From IMG/VR virus record IMGVR_UViG_3300037200_000150, positions 1 through 21,683 of that record: a stretch of 21,683 nt of DNA. One strand, 5' to 3'. This document shows positions 4,938 to 12,047 of the stretch, piece by piece (within the stretch, counting starts at the first letter, position 1; every line of letters starts with the position of its first letter). The position numbers were made by a program, and so were the translations under genes. The notes under the pieces are model-generated. The model made no database searches and had not been told where the DNA came from. It saw nothing but the letters and a program-made list of their open reading frames with translations. The stretch comes from a virus.

Positions 4938-7079
4938 ATGAACAGCGGCCTGCCGGTTTCCCTTTTCGTCGACGTCGAGGTCAACCTTAGCGCCATCCAG
5001 GCGCAGGCACCCGCCGTCAACACGAACCTCGTTATCGGCACGTCGAACGTGATTCCGATTATCGAGCGGGAGCGAGAATACTATACCATCGCTGAAGTGG
5101 CCGCGGATTTTGGCACGAGCGCGCCCGAATACCTCGCCGCGTTGCTGTGGTTCGGACAAAATCCGCAGCCGACCAATCTGTTCATCGGCCGATGGGCGCA
5201 GGCGGCGACCGCGGGGCAGCTTATCGGTGGCGGCGTGACCGCGGCCAACCTGCTCATTTCGGCGTGGACCCCGATCACTTCAGGCTCGTTTACGATCTTC
5301 GTGGATGGTATCCCGTACACGTTGACGGGTATGAATTTCAGCGCCGTGACGAACCTTAACGGCGTGGCGAGCGTGGTACAAACCGCGCTGCAGGCCGCCA
5401 CGAGTGCGACGCAGACCGTCGTTTACAATTCGATTTACAACGATTTTATCGTCACCGATTCCGCCACGGGTACGAGCTCGGTCATCGGATTCGCCACGAG
5501 CCCCACCGCGGTGGGTTACGCGGCGTTTTCGGGTCAACCGACCGCGAACGACACGCTGACGATCGACGGCACCGCGGTTACCTTCGTTTCGTCGGGCGCG
5601 AGCGGCAATCAGGTCAACATCGGTCTCAGCCTCGCGGCGACGCTGACCGCGCTGCTAACCTTCCTTAACTCTTCGACCGACGCCGGCCTCGCGCTCAATA
5701 ACTATTACGTCGTCGGCTCGACGCTCTATATCGTGGACAAGGTGGCCGGCGCCTCGGGCAACGGTCATACGTTGGTGAAGTCTTCGACCGCTATCACGCT
5801 GTCCGGTGCGACGCTTACGGGCGGCGGCTGGTACGCAGGCGGCTACGCGAACTTCGCCGGTCAGCCCACCGCGGCGGATACGATCACCGTCAACGGGGTT
5901 TCGATCGAGTTCGTCGCCTCGGGCGCCACGGGCAACCAGGTCAACATCGGCGGTTTGACCGCGGTTACGATCCAGAACCTGTTGACGTTCCTGCAGGGCT
6001 CTACCAACGCGTTGCTCACCGTCATGGGCTACGCGGCGAGCGGCGTGCGCCTGTACTTCCGGGCGAAGGTCGGCGGTGTCGGCGGCAACGTCTATACGCT
6101 GACCGTATCATCGACCAACGTCACGGTCTCCGGCGGTACGCTCACGGGCGGCACGGCGACCGATATTTCCGGAATGCTTTCGTTGGCAGCCGCGAGCAGC
6201 GGGTGTTTTCAGTCGCCCGGTATCGCGGCCGAAAGCGCGGTCACCGCGGTTACGACGTTTGATAACATGTTCTCGACCCAATGGTACGGGCTCGAGGTCT
6301 TGGGCGCGATGGACAGCGACCACGAGGCGATCGCGGCGTACATCGAGGCGGCGGCCCCGGCGCATTACTACGGCGTTACGACCCAGGAAGCGGGCGTGCT
6401 CGTGGCGACGGACACGAGCGATATCGCCTACGTGCTCAACGAGCTGGGCTACAACCATACGGCGGTGCAATATTCGAGTACGTCGCCGTACGCGATCGTT
6501 TCGTACCTCGCCCGCATCCTCACCACGCAGTGGCTTGGTTCGAATACGACGATCACGCTGTTTGGCAAGCAAGAACCGGGCGTCGTCGCGGAAAACATCA
6601 GCGTTACGCAATATGAATCTTGCATTGCGAAAAAGTGCAATGTCTACGCGACGATCAACGTCGGTTCGCCGATCATCGCCGAGGGAACGAGCGCGTCCGG
6701 ACAATTCACGGATACCGTTATCGGGGCCGACTGGATGTCAGGCGAACTTCAGCTCGCCGGCTACGACGCGATTACCGGAACGCCCACCAAGATACCGCAA
6801 ACGGACGCGGGCGACGGCGTCCTCGTCGCGGCGTATACCGGGGCGTGTCAGCTCGGCGTCACCAACGGCTACGCGGCGCCGGGCCAGTGGAATAGCGCGG
6901 GCTTTGGGGCGCTGCAACAGGGGCAGAACCTGCCGGCCGGCTATTACGTTTACATACCGTTGATCGCGACGCAATCGGAAGCGGTACGGCAAACACGCGC
7001 CGCGCCGGTGTGTCAAATTGCGATGAAATGCGCGGGCGCGATCCAAAGCTCCGACGTCGTCTTCAACGTCAACCAATGA
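4938..7079 (+). CDS. tail sheath protein, DUF3383-like, with tandem inserted domains
   Basis: A 713-residue protein with GGAG at 4925-4928. Residues 1-190 show the DUF3383 sheath pattern: SLFVDVEVNLSAI, LVIGTS, a YYTIAEVAADFG segment followed by LLWFGQNPQPTNLFIGRW, then a GSFTIFVDGIPY domain. The C-terminal half (about 425-713) continues with GLEVLGAMDSDHEAIAAYIE, an LNELGYNHTAVQY region and a closing helix (YYVYIPLIATQSEA). Residues 193-298 and 302-406 are two copies of a beta-rich domain (FSGQPTANDTLTIDGTAVTF versus FAGQPTAADTITVNGVSIEF; ASGNQVNI versus ATGNQVNI). They probably decorate the outside of the sheath. This makes the protein longer than I would expect for the family. It contracts around the tube to drive injection. 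Confidence 0.85.
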   Translation: MNSGLPVSLFVDVEVNLSAIQAQAPAVNTNLVIGTSNVIPIIEREREYYTIAEVAADFGTSAPEYLAALLWFGQNPQPTNLFIGRWAQAATAGQLIGGGVTAANLLISAWTPITSGSFTIFVDGIPYTLTGMNFSAVTNLNGVASVVQTALQAATSATQTVVYNSIYNDFIVTDSATGTSSVIGFATSPTAVGYAAFSGQPTANDTLTIDGTAVTFVSSGASGNQVNIGLSLAATLTALLTFLNSSTDAGLALNNYYVVGSTLYIVDKVAGASGNGHTLVKSSTAITLSGATLTGGGWYAGGYANFAGQPTAADTITVNGVSIEFVASGATGNQVNIGGLTAVTIQNLLTFLQGSTNALLTVMGYAASGVRLYFRAKVGGVGGNVYTLTVSSTNVTVSGGTLTGGTATDISGMLSLAAASSGCFQSPGIAAESAVTAVTTFDNMFSTQWYGLEVLGAMDSDHEAIAAYIEAAAPAHYYGVTTQEAGVLVATDTSDIAYVLNELGYNHTAVQYSSTSPYAIVSYLARILTTQWLGSNTTITLFGKQEPGVVAENISVTQYESCIAKKCNVYATINVGSPIIAEGTSASGQFTDTVIGADWMSGELQLAGYDAITGTPTKIPQTDAGDGVLVAAYTGACQLGVTNGYAAPGQWNSAGFGALQQGQNLPAGYYVYIPLIATQSEAVRQTRAAPVCQIAMKCAGAIQSSDVVFNVNQ
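5514..6155 (+). repeat. tandem domain duplication inside the sheath gene
   Basis: Residues 193-298 (5514-5831) and 302-406 (5841-6155) of the sheath protein are homologous units of about 105 residues. Both start GYA-x-F-x-GQPTA-x-DT, share SGA(S/T)GNQVNIG and LLTFL, and end S(S)T-x-x-x-SG-x-TLTGG. DNA identity is lower than protein similarity, so the duplication is not recent. Confidence 0.85.
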
Positions 7080-7129
7080 TAGCACGCGTGTCAGCGTACG
7101 TCATCCAGCAGTAGAAGGACGATTAGCGG

Positions 7130-7576
7130 ATGTCCGGTACCTATTCCCTCCTAGACGTCAATTTTTCGATCGTCGGACCGAACATATCGACCTCGGCGAC
7201 CGGCGTCGCCGAAGAGGGTTATACGCCGGCCTTCGAGGAAGACTCGGACGTGATGACCCAGGGCGTCGGGGGTGTTATGCACTCGCTGACCGTTGCGAAG
7301 CGGGGCGCCGTCGAGCTGCACATTCTCAAGACCAGCCCGATGAACGCGCAGTTGAACTACGCCTACATTCAGGATCGGGCGAACGGCTCCCAGCAGTGGG
7401 GCCAAAACGTTATTACGATCACCAACCCGGTATCCGGCGACAACTGGAACTGTAAGTCTTGCGCGTTTCGCCGGCACCCTTCGACGCCGTACCAAGTGCG
7501 CGGTAGCGTCCACGTGTGGACGTTTAATTCGGGTGAGATGGACCCGATCTTGGGGAACCTTACGCCAAATACCTGA
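7130..7576 (+). CDS. tail tube protein, DUF3277-like
   Basis: A 148-residue protein with AAGGA at 7116-7120. It follows the sheath gene, as tube genes usually do, and has the DUF3277 layout: SLLDVNFSIVGPN, an acidic AFEEDSDVMTQGVGGVMHS loop, then LTVAKRGAVELHILKTSPMNAQLNY, a TITNPVSGDNWNCKSCAF stretch and a final VRGSVHVWTFNSGEMD strand. It would polymerise into the inner tube through which DNA passes. Its TGA stop is the first three bases of a large inverted repeat. Confidence 0.85.
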   Translation: MSGTYSLLDVNFSIVGPNISTSATGVAEEGYTPAFEEDSDVMTQGVGGVMHSLTVAKRGAVELHILKTSPMNAQLNYAYIQDRANGSQQWGQNVITITNPVSGDNWNCKSCAFRRHPSTPYQVRGSVHVWTFNSGEMDPILGNLTPNT

Positions 7577-7660
7577 CAACGCGCGCAGCGGGTTGTCATC
7601 CTTTTGCGTTTATATTCACAGAAATTAGTAGTAGCTGACAACCCGCTGCGCGCGTTGTCA
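7574..7660 (+). repeat. 25-bp perfect inverted repeat with 37-nt loop
   Basis: Bases 7574-7598 are the exact reverse complement of 7636-7660. Each arm is itself a dyad, TGACAAC-N11-GTTGTCA, so the heptamer occurs four times. The loop (7599-7635) is AT-richer than the flanks. The left arm begins at the tube stop codon, and the right arm ends just before the GGAG ribosome site (7663-7666) of the next gene. There is no T-run after the stem, so it is not a standard terminator. It may be an mRNA stabiliser or processing site after the abundant tube message, a read-through brake, or paired operator sites. Confidence 0.95.
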
Positions 7661-7673
7661 TAGGAGCAGACAG

Positions 7674-8033
7674 ATGTTTACCGTGAAACTGTTCGATCGC
7701 GAACGCCTCCAGATTATCGAGGCGGATTCCGTAACGGTCGTCGATGAGACGCCGTATCTGAGACGACTGACTTGCGCTCGCGGCGGCTCTACGCAAGCGT
7801 ACCTGGTCGGCGTCCTTACCCGTACGGCGTCCCCCGCCGACGGGCTCGTCGTGTACGACCGCGCCATCGTTGAGAACGGCGAGGGCCGTACGACCGAGGT
7901 CATTCGTACCCGGTCGCTTCCCCCCCTTAGCGAACGCTACTATCCCCCTCCCCCCTCCGAAAATCCCGATAGTGCTTACGTCGGTTCTGATCCCGCTACG
8001 CTCGAAGATCGCGTACCGGGAGCATCTCGATGA
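7674..8033 (+). CDS. hypothetical phage protein with Pro-rich C-terminus
   Basis: A 119-residue protein from ATG 7674, with GGAG at 7663-7666 right after the inverted repeat. The N-terminal two thirds look like a small beta fold (MFTVKLFDRERLQIIEAD, VVDETPYLRRLTC, AYLVGVL, GLVVYDRAIVENGEG). The tail is Pro/Ser-rich (SLPPLSERYYPPPPSEN) and is encoded by C-runs at 7920-7926, 7944-7948 and 7950-7955. Its stop overlaps the next ATG by four bases (ATGA), so it is translationally coupled to the chaperone gene. I recognise no family. Confidence 0.65.
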   Translation: MFTVKLFDRERLQIIEADSVTVVDETPYLRRLTCARGGSTQAYLVGVLTRTASPADGLVVYDRAIVENGEGRTTEVIRTRSLPPLSERYYPPPPSENPDSAYVGSDPATLEDRVPGASR

Positions 8034-8494
8034 CCGCGCCCGTCGAACATACGATCGGCGAACATCGATACGTCATCGGTCGCCTCAACGTGCGCCAACA
8101 GGCCGAGGTCGCGACCCGCTTAGGCTTTATGACGCTGGCGCTGGAGCGCGACCTAGCGGAAGACCACGTCGAGGGCGCGCGCTTCATCGGCTCGATCGTT
8201 ACGGGCGATTGGGGCTCGCTTCCGCAGGCCGATCGCGATACGATCATGAACACTTGCTTCTCGGTGGTGCGCGTCTACCGCGGCGAGCCCGAACGGCTGC
8301 ACCCGGCGTTCAATATGCAGACGGGGCAACCGCAATTCGAGGACGTCGGTATCGACCTGGGCGTTATGTTCGAGCTCGTGGACCTCGTGATTCAGGAAAA
8401 TCTGGCCCCTTTTTTCGCGAAGTTTCGCGCCGACAGGGAGCGTCGGACGACCGATTTACTGAACCAGAGCGCCCCGCCGGATACCGGCCCGTAA
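8030..8494 (+). CDS. tail assembly chaperone
   Basis: A 154-residue protein with GGGAG at 8018-8022. Position between tube and tape measure, together with the pattern HTIGEHRYVIGRLNVRQQAEVATRL, a mid-protein helix-rich core and a final QENLAPFFAKFRADRE helix, fits the tail assembly chaperones of myophages. These bind the tape measure and bring tube subunits. Near the end, codons CCT-TTT-TTC contain the slippery heptamer T-TTT-TTC (8410-8416). The -1 frame is open across the whole gene, so a longer fusion with the following small frame is likely, as in lambda gpG/gpGT. Confidence 0.75.
   Translation: MTAPVEHTIGEHRYVIGRLNVRQQAEVATRLGFMTLALERDLAEDHVEGARFIGSIVTGDWGSLPQADRDTIMNTCFSVVRVYRGEPERLHPAFNMQTGQPQFEDVGIDLGVMFELVDLVIQENLAPFFAKFRADRERRTTDLLNQSAPPDTGP
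8410..8416 (+). promoter_or_regulatory. probable programmed -1 ribosomal frameshift site
   Basis: In the chaperone frame the codons are GCC-CCT-TTT-TTC-GCG. T-TTT-TTC is a perfect X-XXY-YYZ heptamer, and the overlapping C-CCT-TTT is another. A -1 slip joins residue about 129 to the frame that runs without a stop to 8655. A CGCGA-AGTT-TCGCG stem (8416-8429) follows directly, closer than the usual spacer. Confidence 0.65.
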
Positions 8495-8496
8495 GA

Positions 8497-8655
8497 ATGT
8501 TGACGGAGGAGGATTTTCTGTTTCGCCCCGTACTTCGCGGCGTCCTGCGGGCCGAGTCGCTCGTGGACGGCACGGTGGACCTCGCGTTCATCATGGTGTT
8601 GAACGACGCGCTCGACGTACAAGACGAAAACGACTTGCGGGCTAGGCAGAAATAG
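8497..8655 (+). CDS. small second tail-chaperone frame, DUF6889-like
   Basis: ATG 8497 lies two bases after the chaperone stop and would give 52 residues: LFRPVLRGVLRAESLVDGTVDLAFIMVLNDALDVQDEN is the core. The pattern of a PVL start, a SLVDG-TVDL turn and a MNDALDVQxEN-like end matches the short DUF6889-type proteins found between chaperone and tape measure in this phage group (from memory, not searched). The ribosome site is weak, and the same frame is open upstream through the chaperone gene. The segment is therefore probably also, or mainly, made as the C-terminus of a -1 frameshift fusion. Confidence 0.65.
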   Translation: MLTEEDFLFRPVLRGVLRAESLVDGTVDLAFIMVLNDALDVQDENDLRARQK

Positions 8656-8658
8656 GCT

Positions 8659-11004
8659 ATGGCCGATTCTGAGGTCGTTCAAGAATTTCTGGTTTCGCTC
8701 GGGTTCAAGCTGGACGATAGCCAGCGGGCGCGTTTTGATGCTGCCATGGGTTCGAACCGCGCGTCCGCGGCGGCGCTCGACGCGCAGCTCGCGGCCGTAG
8801 GTAAGCAGCTAGGTCTCTTGGGGGATCAGCTGCTAAAGGTTTCGGGGCATCCGACCCGCGAGGCCGAAAACGCGGCCGATCGGCTTGCCAAGCGTCACGA
8901 CGCGTTACAACGCGGGGTAAAACAGCTCGGATTGACCGCGGTAACCGCGACGACGGCGTTCGTCGCGGGCTTCGCCGAGATGGCGAAGGCGTACGAACAA
9001 CTTTATTACGTGAGCCAGCGCACCGGGGTCTCGGCCCAGGGGCTCGCTGCCGGCAACTTCGGCGGTTCGCAGATCGGCCTTAACTCCGGCGACATCCAGG
9101 CGGCCACCGAGGCAATCGCGACCGCGGCGCGTAACCCAGGCATCAAGAACTTGATCGAGAGCTGGGGCGTCGCCTCAAATGACCTGCGCGGCATCGTGCA
9201 TCACCTCGCCGCGCTGCCGCCCTACCTGCAGGACGCTTACGCGGGCATGCTAGGTATTTCGGGTACGACACTGCGAAACCTGATAAACAATCAGGACCAA
9301 TACGATAAGTCCGTGCGGGAGTTCAACGCGCGGATCGCGGCGTCCGGGGTCGACTACAAGAAATTTATTGACGATACGGTTGACATTACGCGTTCGCTCG
9401 GCACCGTATGGTCGCAAGTCGAGACGATCGGGGTACAGAGTTTCGAGGAGGTCTACCCCGCGGCGCATAAGCTGCTGGGCGTGACCGAGGGCTTGTTAGA
9501 TACCACGATTAAATGGAACGCCGCCCATCCCGGTTTTGCTGCCGCGGAGGGATACGCCGTCGCCACGGTAGGGGCCGTCGGTCTATTGGGGGTCCTCGGC
9601 AAGATATCGGGACTGCCGCTTTTGCGGTTCGGGGTTTTAGGCGCCCTTATGTACGGGACGTACGAGGGCGGCAAGGGATTCGTCGAAAACATGACCCCGG
9701 AGGGCGCGGCGGCGCGTCGAAAGCAAGAGGATAAATATGGGATACGCTCGCCGATCCCGGACCCGGCCGAGGTTTTAGGGTGGCTGTTTAACGTTGGTCG
9801 TGGTAATACGTGGCAATCGCACGTTCCCGGCACGGTGGACTGGTTTAAGGGAATTAGTGGGCGGCGCCCCGGCTACGGCACCGAAGGCGATCAAGGCCCG
9901 ATAGGCGACGTGGGGCCGACGCTAGGTCCGACCAGTTCAGACGCGGTGGATTCGTGGCTGCGCGGCAATTCGACGTATCACCCGGTGGTGCAGGTTCTCG
10001 GGCTCGAGGCCATGTTGAGTGGTATAGGCGCGAGTGGTGGCTTTGGTGTCGCGGGTGGCGGAGTCGGCGTGGATCGCTCCGGCGGTCCGCAATCCAGCGT
10101 GGGTGGTCGCTCGGGAGAAACGGGCGGAGGTGGATTTACTTCTGGCACAGTGGGTGGCGGCGGCTGGGAAGCTGCTAGTGAGATCATACAGCAGTACGAG
10201 AGCAGCGGTGGGAAGAATATTCCGAATGGGCAGGGGTCGTCTGCCTTCGGGCCTTGGCAGATTTTGCAGGGCACTTGGAATGATATCGCCCCGAGGGCCG
10301 GGGTGGACCTAGGTCAGTATCCTACGGCGCGCTCAGCTCCCATAACGATGCAGGAGCAGGTAGCCCGAAAGTTGTGGGAGACTAGGGGGTTTCAGCCCTG
10401 GACCATAGGCAATCCGGCCCTAGCACGTGCCCTCGCAGGTGGCGCCTTAGCGTCCTACGCTACGGGTAACGCCGTACCGGGTGGCGCGTCCCCGGTAACG
10501 GGCGTGAACCCAGAGTTCGCACACCGCATCGAGGATATGGTGGCTCACATGCCACCGGAGCTTAGGAAGAAATTTCAGATAATCAGCGGGTTCCGCGACG
10601 CCGCGCGTCAGCGTCAGGTGAACCCTGGGGTTACCAACTCTCATCACACTCAAGGAATGGCGGTGGACACGACCTGGGACCCCGCGGTGCGGGCCTGGAT
10701 TCGGGAGCATGGGTCGGAGTACGGCGTCGGGTATCCCCTGCTCGGAAACCCTAAGGAGGGAAACCATCTGGAACCTCTCGAGGGTGGCAAGCGGATTATG
10801 GATATGCAGGGGTGGCGTAGGACGCACCTAGGCGGTGATAATTCGACCGCCTCGTCATCTTCTGGTGACAAACATGTCGAGCTTAACCACCCGGTCACGG
10901 TGCATATTCACGGCGACGCCGCGGATGCTTCGCAGCGGGTGTTATCGGCGCTTAACGACCATTCCGGTCGCTTCCTGCGCAACGCCGAAGCGACGATCAC
11001 CTAA
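8659..11004 (+). CDS. tape measure protein with lytic transglycosylase and M15-type peptidase domains
   Basis: A 781-residue protein. Residues about 15-95 are charged and helical (coiled-coil like). Residues about 294-335 are hydrophobic (VATVGAVGLLGVLGKISGL), as in tape measures that reach the inner membrane. A Gly-rich linker (about 450-500) leads to a lysozyme-like transglycosylase domain with QQYESSGG (likely catalytic E514) and SSAFGPWQI. A Zn-peptidase-like domain follows, with SGFRD, H663-TQG-MAV-D670 and E700-GN-H703, the H...D...ExxH pattern of VanY/M15 carboxypeptidases. The last 60 residues are a linker and helix. It sets tail length and opens peptidoglycan during injection. The enzyme part (about 10130-10860) uses AGG, CCT, TCT and GGG codons more than the rest, suggesting a swapped-in module. 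Confidence 0.85.
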   Translation: MADSEVVQEFLVSLGFKLDDSQRARFDAAMGSNRASAAALDAQLAAVGKQLGLLGDQLLKVSGHPTREAENAADRLAKRHDALQRGVKQLGLTAVTATTAFVAGFAEMAKAYEQLYYVSQRTGVSAQGLAAGNFGGSQIGLNSGDIQAATEAIATAARNPGIKNLIESWGVASNDLRGIVHHLAALPPYLQDAYAGMLGISGTTLRNLINNQDQYDKSVREFNARIAASGVDYKKFIDDTVDITRSLGTVWSQVETIGVQSFEEVYPAAHKLLGVTEGLLDTTIKWNAAHPGFAAAEGYAVATVGAVGLLGVLGKISGLPLLRFGVLGALMYGTYEGGKGFVENMTPEGAAARRKQEDKYGIRSPIPDPAEVLGWLFNVGRGNTWQSHVPGTVDWFKGISGRRPGYGTEGDQGPIGDVGPTLGPTSSDAVDSWLRGNSTYHPVVQVLGLEAMLSGIGASGGFGVAGGGVGVDRSGGPQSSVGGRSGETGGGGFTSGTVGGGGWEAASEIIQQYESSGGKNIPNGQGSSAFGPWQILQGTWNDIAPRAGVDLGQYPTARSAPITMQEQVARKLWETRGFQPWTIGNPALARALAGGALASYATGNAVPGGASPVTGVNPEFAHRIEDMVAHMPPELRKKFQIISGFRDAARQRQVNPGVTNSHHTQGMAVDTTWDPAVRAWIREHGSEYGVGYPLLGNPKEGNHLEPLEGGKRIMDMQGWRRTHLGGDNSTASSSSGDKHVELNHPVTVHIHGDAADASQRVLSALNDHSGRFLRNAEATIT

Positions 11005-11702
11005 TGCCCGCGCTCGTCGACCTCAGCGGTGCAACGTTGCAGCGACAAATCTTTTCGGCGTCGTTGAACTTCGGTCCCGGCACCTTTCTCACGGTCGAGG
11101 AGGACCCGACCGACGACTCCGTTATCACGCAACACCCCGTCGACTCCAGCGCGGTCATGAGCGACCACTGGTACATCCAGCCGCCGGAACTAAAACTACG
11201 CCTGGGTTGGTCGAACGCGGACCCGCAAGCTACCGGTCCGACGTACGTACGCGACGTTTATTCGTCGCTGCTGCAGTTGAAGAATAATCGACAGCTCTGT
11301 ACCGTCTATACGGGTAAGCGCTTCTACTACAACATGGGCATCCCATCGTTGCGCGGTCCGGTTACCAATCCGCGGTTCGAATACTCCATGTTGGTCGACC
11401 TGATCTTCCGACAGGTGCTACTGGTTAGTTTGGCGACGGCGACGAGCGCGCCGACGAGTGTCAATGCGGCGCCTAACCCGCAGGGCACCGCGAGTCCGCA
11501 GACGAACCAGCCGACGCAGAACACCGGGTTTAACCAGCTTCGCAGCGCCGGTCCGGCTAATCAGGCCACGGGAATCCCTTCGGGTGAGATTAGCGATACG
11601 ACGAGCGGCGGCTCGCCCGCCGACGCCGTACCCGGTATAGGCGCGCCGAATAACAACGCCGGGGGCGCGGGGCCGGCGGATTACTATCAAGCGGCGGCTT
11701 AA
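11004..11702 (+). CDS. Dit-like distal tail / baseplate protein
   Basis: A 232-residue protein whose ATG overlaps the tape measure stop by one base. The first 140 residues follow the Dit-like N-terminal pattern of this phage group: a TFLTVEEDP strand, HPVDSSAVMSDHWYIQPPELKLRLGWSN, then YSSLLQLKNNRQLCTVYTGKRFYYNMGIPSL and an EYSMLVDLIFRQVLLV strand. From about residue 145 it becomes a low-complexity Asn/Pro/Gln/Gly/Thr stretch, likely a flexible tether. It would form the ring joining tube and hub. Confidence 0.7.
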   Translation: MPALVDLSGATLQRQIFSASLNFGPGTFLTVEEDPTDDSVITQHPVDSSAVMSDHWYIQPPELKLRLGWSNADPQATGPTYVRDVYSSLLQLKNNRQLCTVYTGKRFYYNMGIPSLRGPVTNPRFEYSMLVDLIFRQVLLVSLATATSAPTSVNAAPNPQGTASPQTNQPTQNTGFNQLRSAGPANQATGIPSGEISDTTSGGSPADAVPGIGAPNNNAGGAGPADYYQAAA

Positions 11703-12047
11703 ATGCCCCAGATAGATGGTACCGCCCAAGTTTATCAAGTACCGCTGTCGCCGCGGCCGCAGCGCCTATCGGTGACGTTGTTGGGCGTGACGTTTAACCT
11801 GCGGACCCGTTGGTCGAACGCCGGCAACTGTTGGTTATTGGACCTATCCGACGTGGACATGAACCCGCTTATCGGCTCCATACCGCTCGTTACGGGCGCC
11901 GATCTACTCGAACAGTACGGTTATTTGGGCATTGGTGGGGGCTTTTTCGTGCAAAACACGTCGGGTCCGCCGGATACCGTACCGGGATTCACCGAGTTGG
12001 GCACTACGTCGCAACTCATATTCGCGCCGTACGTCGCGGGCACGTAA
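11703..12047 (+). CDS. baseplate plug protein, Pam3 gp18-like (DUF6983-like)
   Basis: A 114-residue protein, starting directly after the previous stop. The single small beta domain shows the pattern RLSVTLLGVTFNLRTRWSNAGNCWLLDLSD, then IPLVTGADLLEQYGYLGIGGGFFV and a PDTVPGFTELGTTSQLIFAPY end. This matches the plug family known from cyanophage Pam3, which sits between Dit-like ring and hub. It is co-translated with the hub gene (stop and start share one base). Confidence 0.75.
   Translation: MPQIDGTAQVYQVPLSPRPQRLSVTLLGVTFNLRTRWSNAGNCWLLDLSDVDMNPLIGSIPLVTGADLLEQYGYLGIGGGFFVQNTSGPPDTVPGFTELGTTSQLIFAPYVAGT

Noticed and set aside
6108-6704. 198-aa minus-strand and 234-aa + strand alternative frames
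   Set aside because: Both lie inside the sheath gene and are Arg-rich out-of-frame translations without start signals.
7574-7660. Insertion sequence or MITE at the inverted repeat
   Set aside because: The whole element is only 87 bp and no target-site duplication flanks it. Its ends coincide exactly with gene borders, which suits a regulatory structure better.
7574-7660. Rho-independent terminator at the inverted repeat
   Set aside because: No T-run follows either arm, and the loop of 37 nt is far longer than in usual terminators.
11810-12046. 79-codon upstream extension of the hub gene
   Set aside because: It overlaps the plug gene in another frame. ATG 12047 overlapping the plug stop by one base is the natural start.
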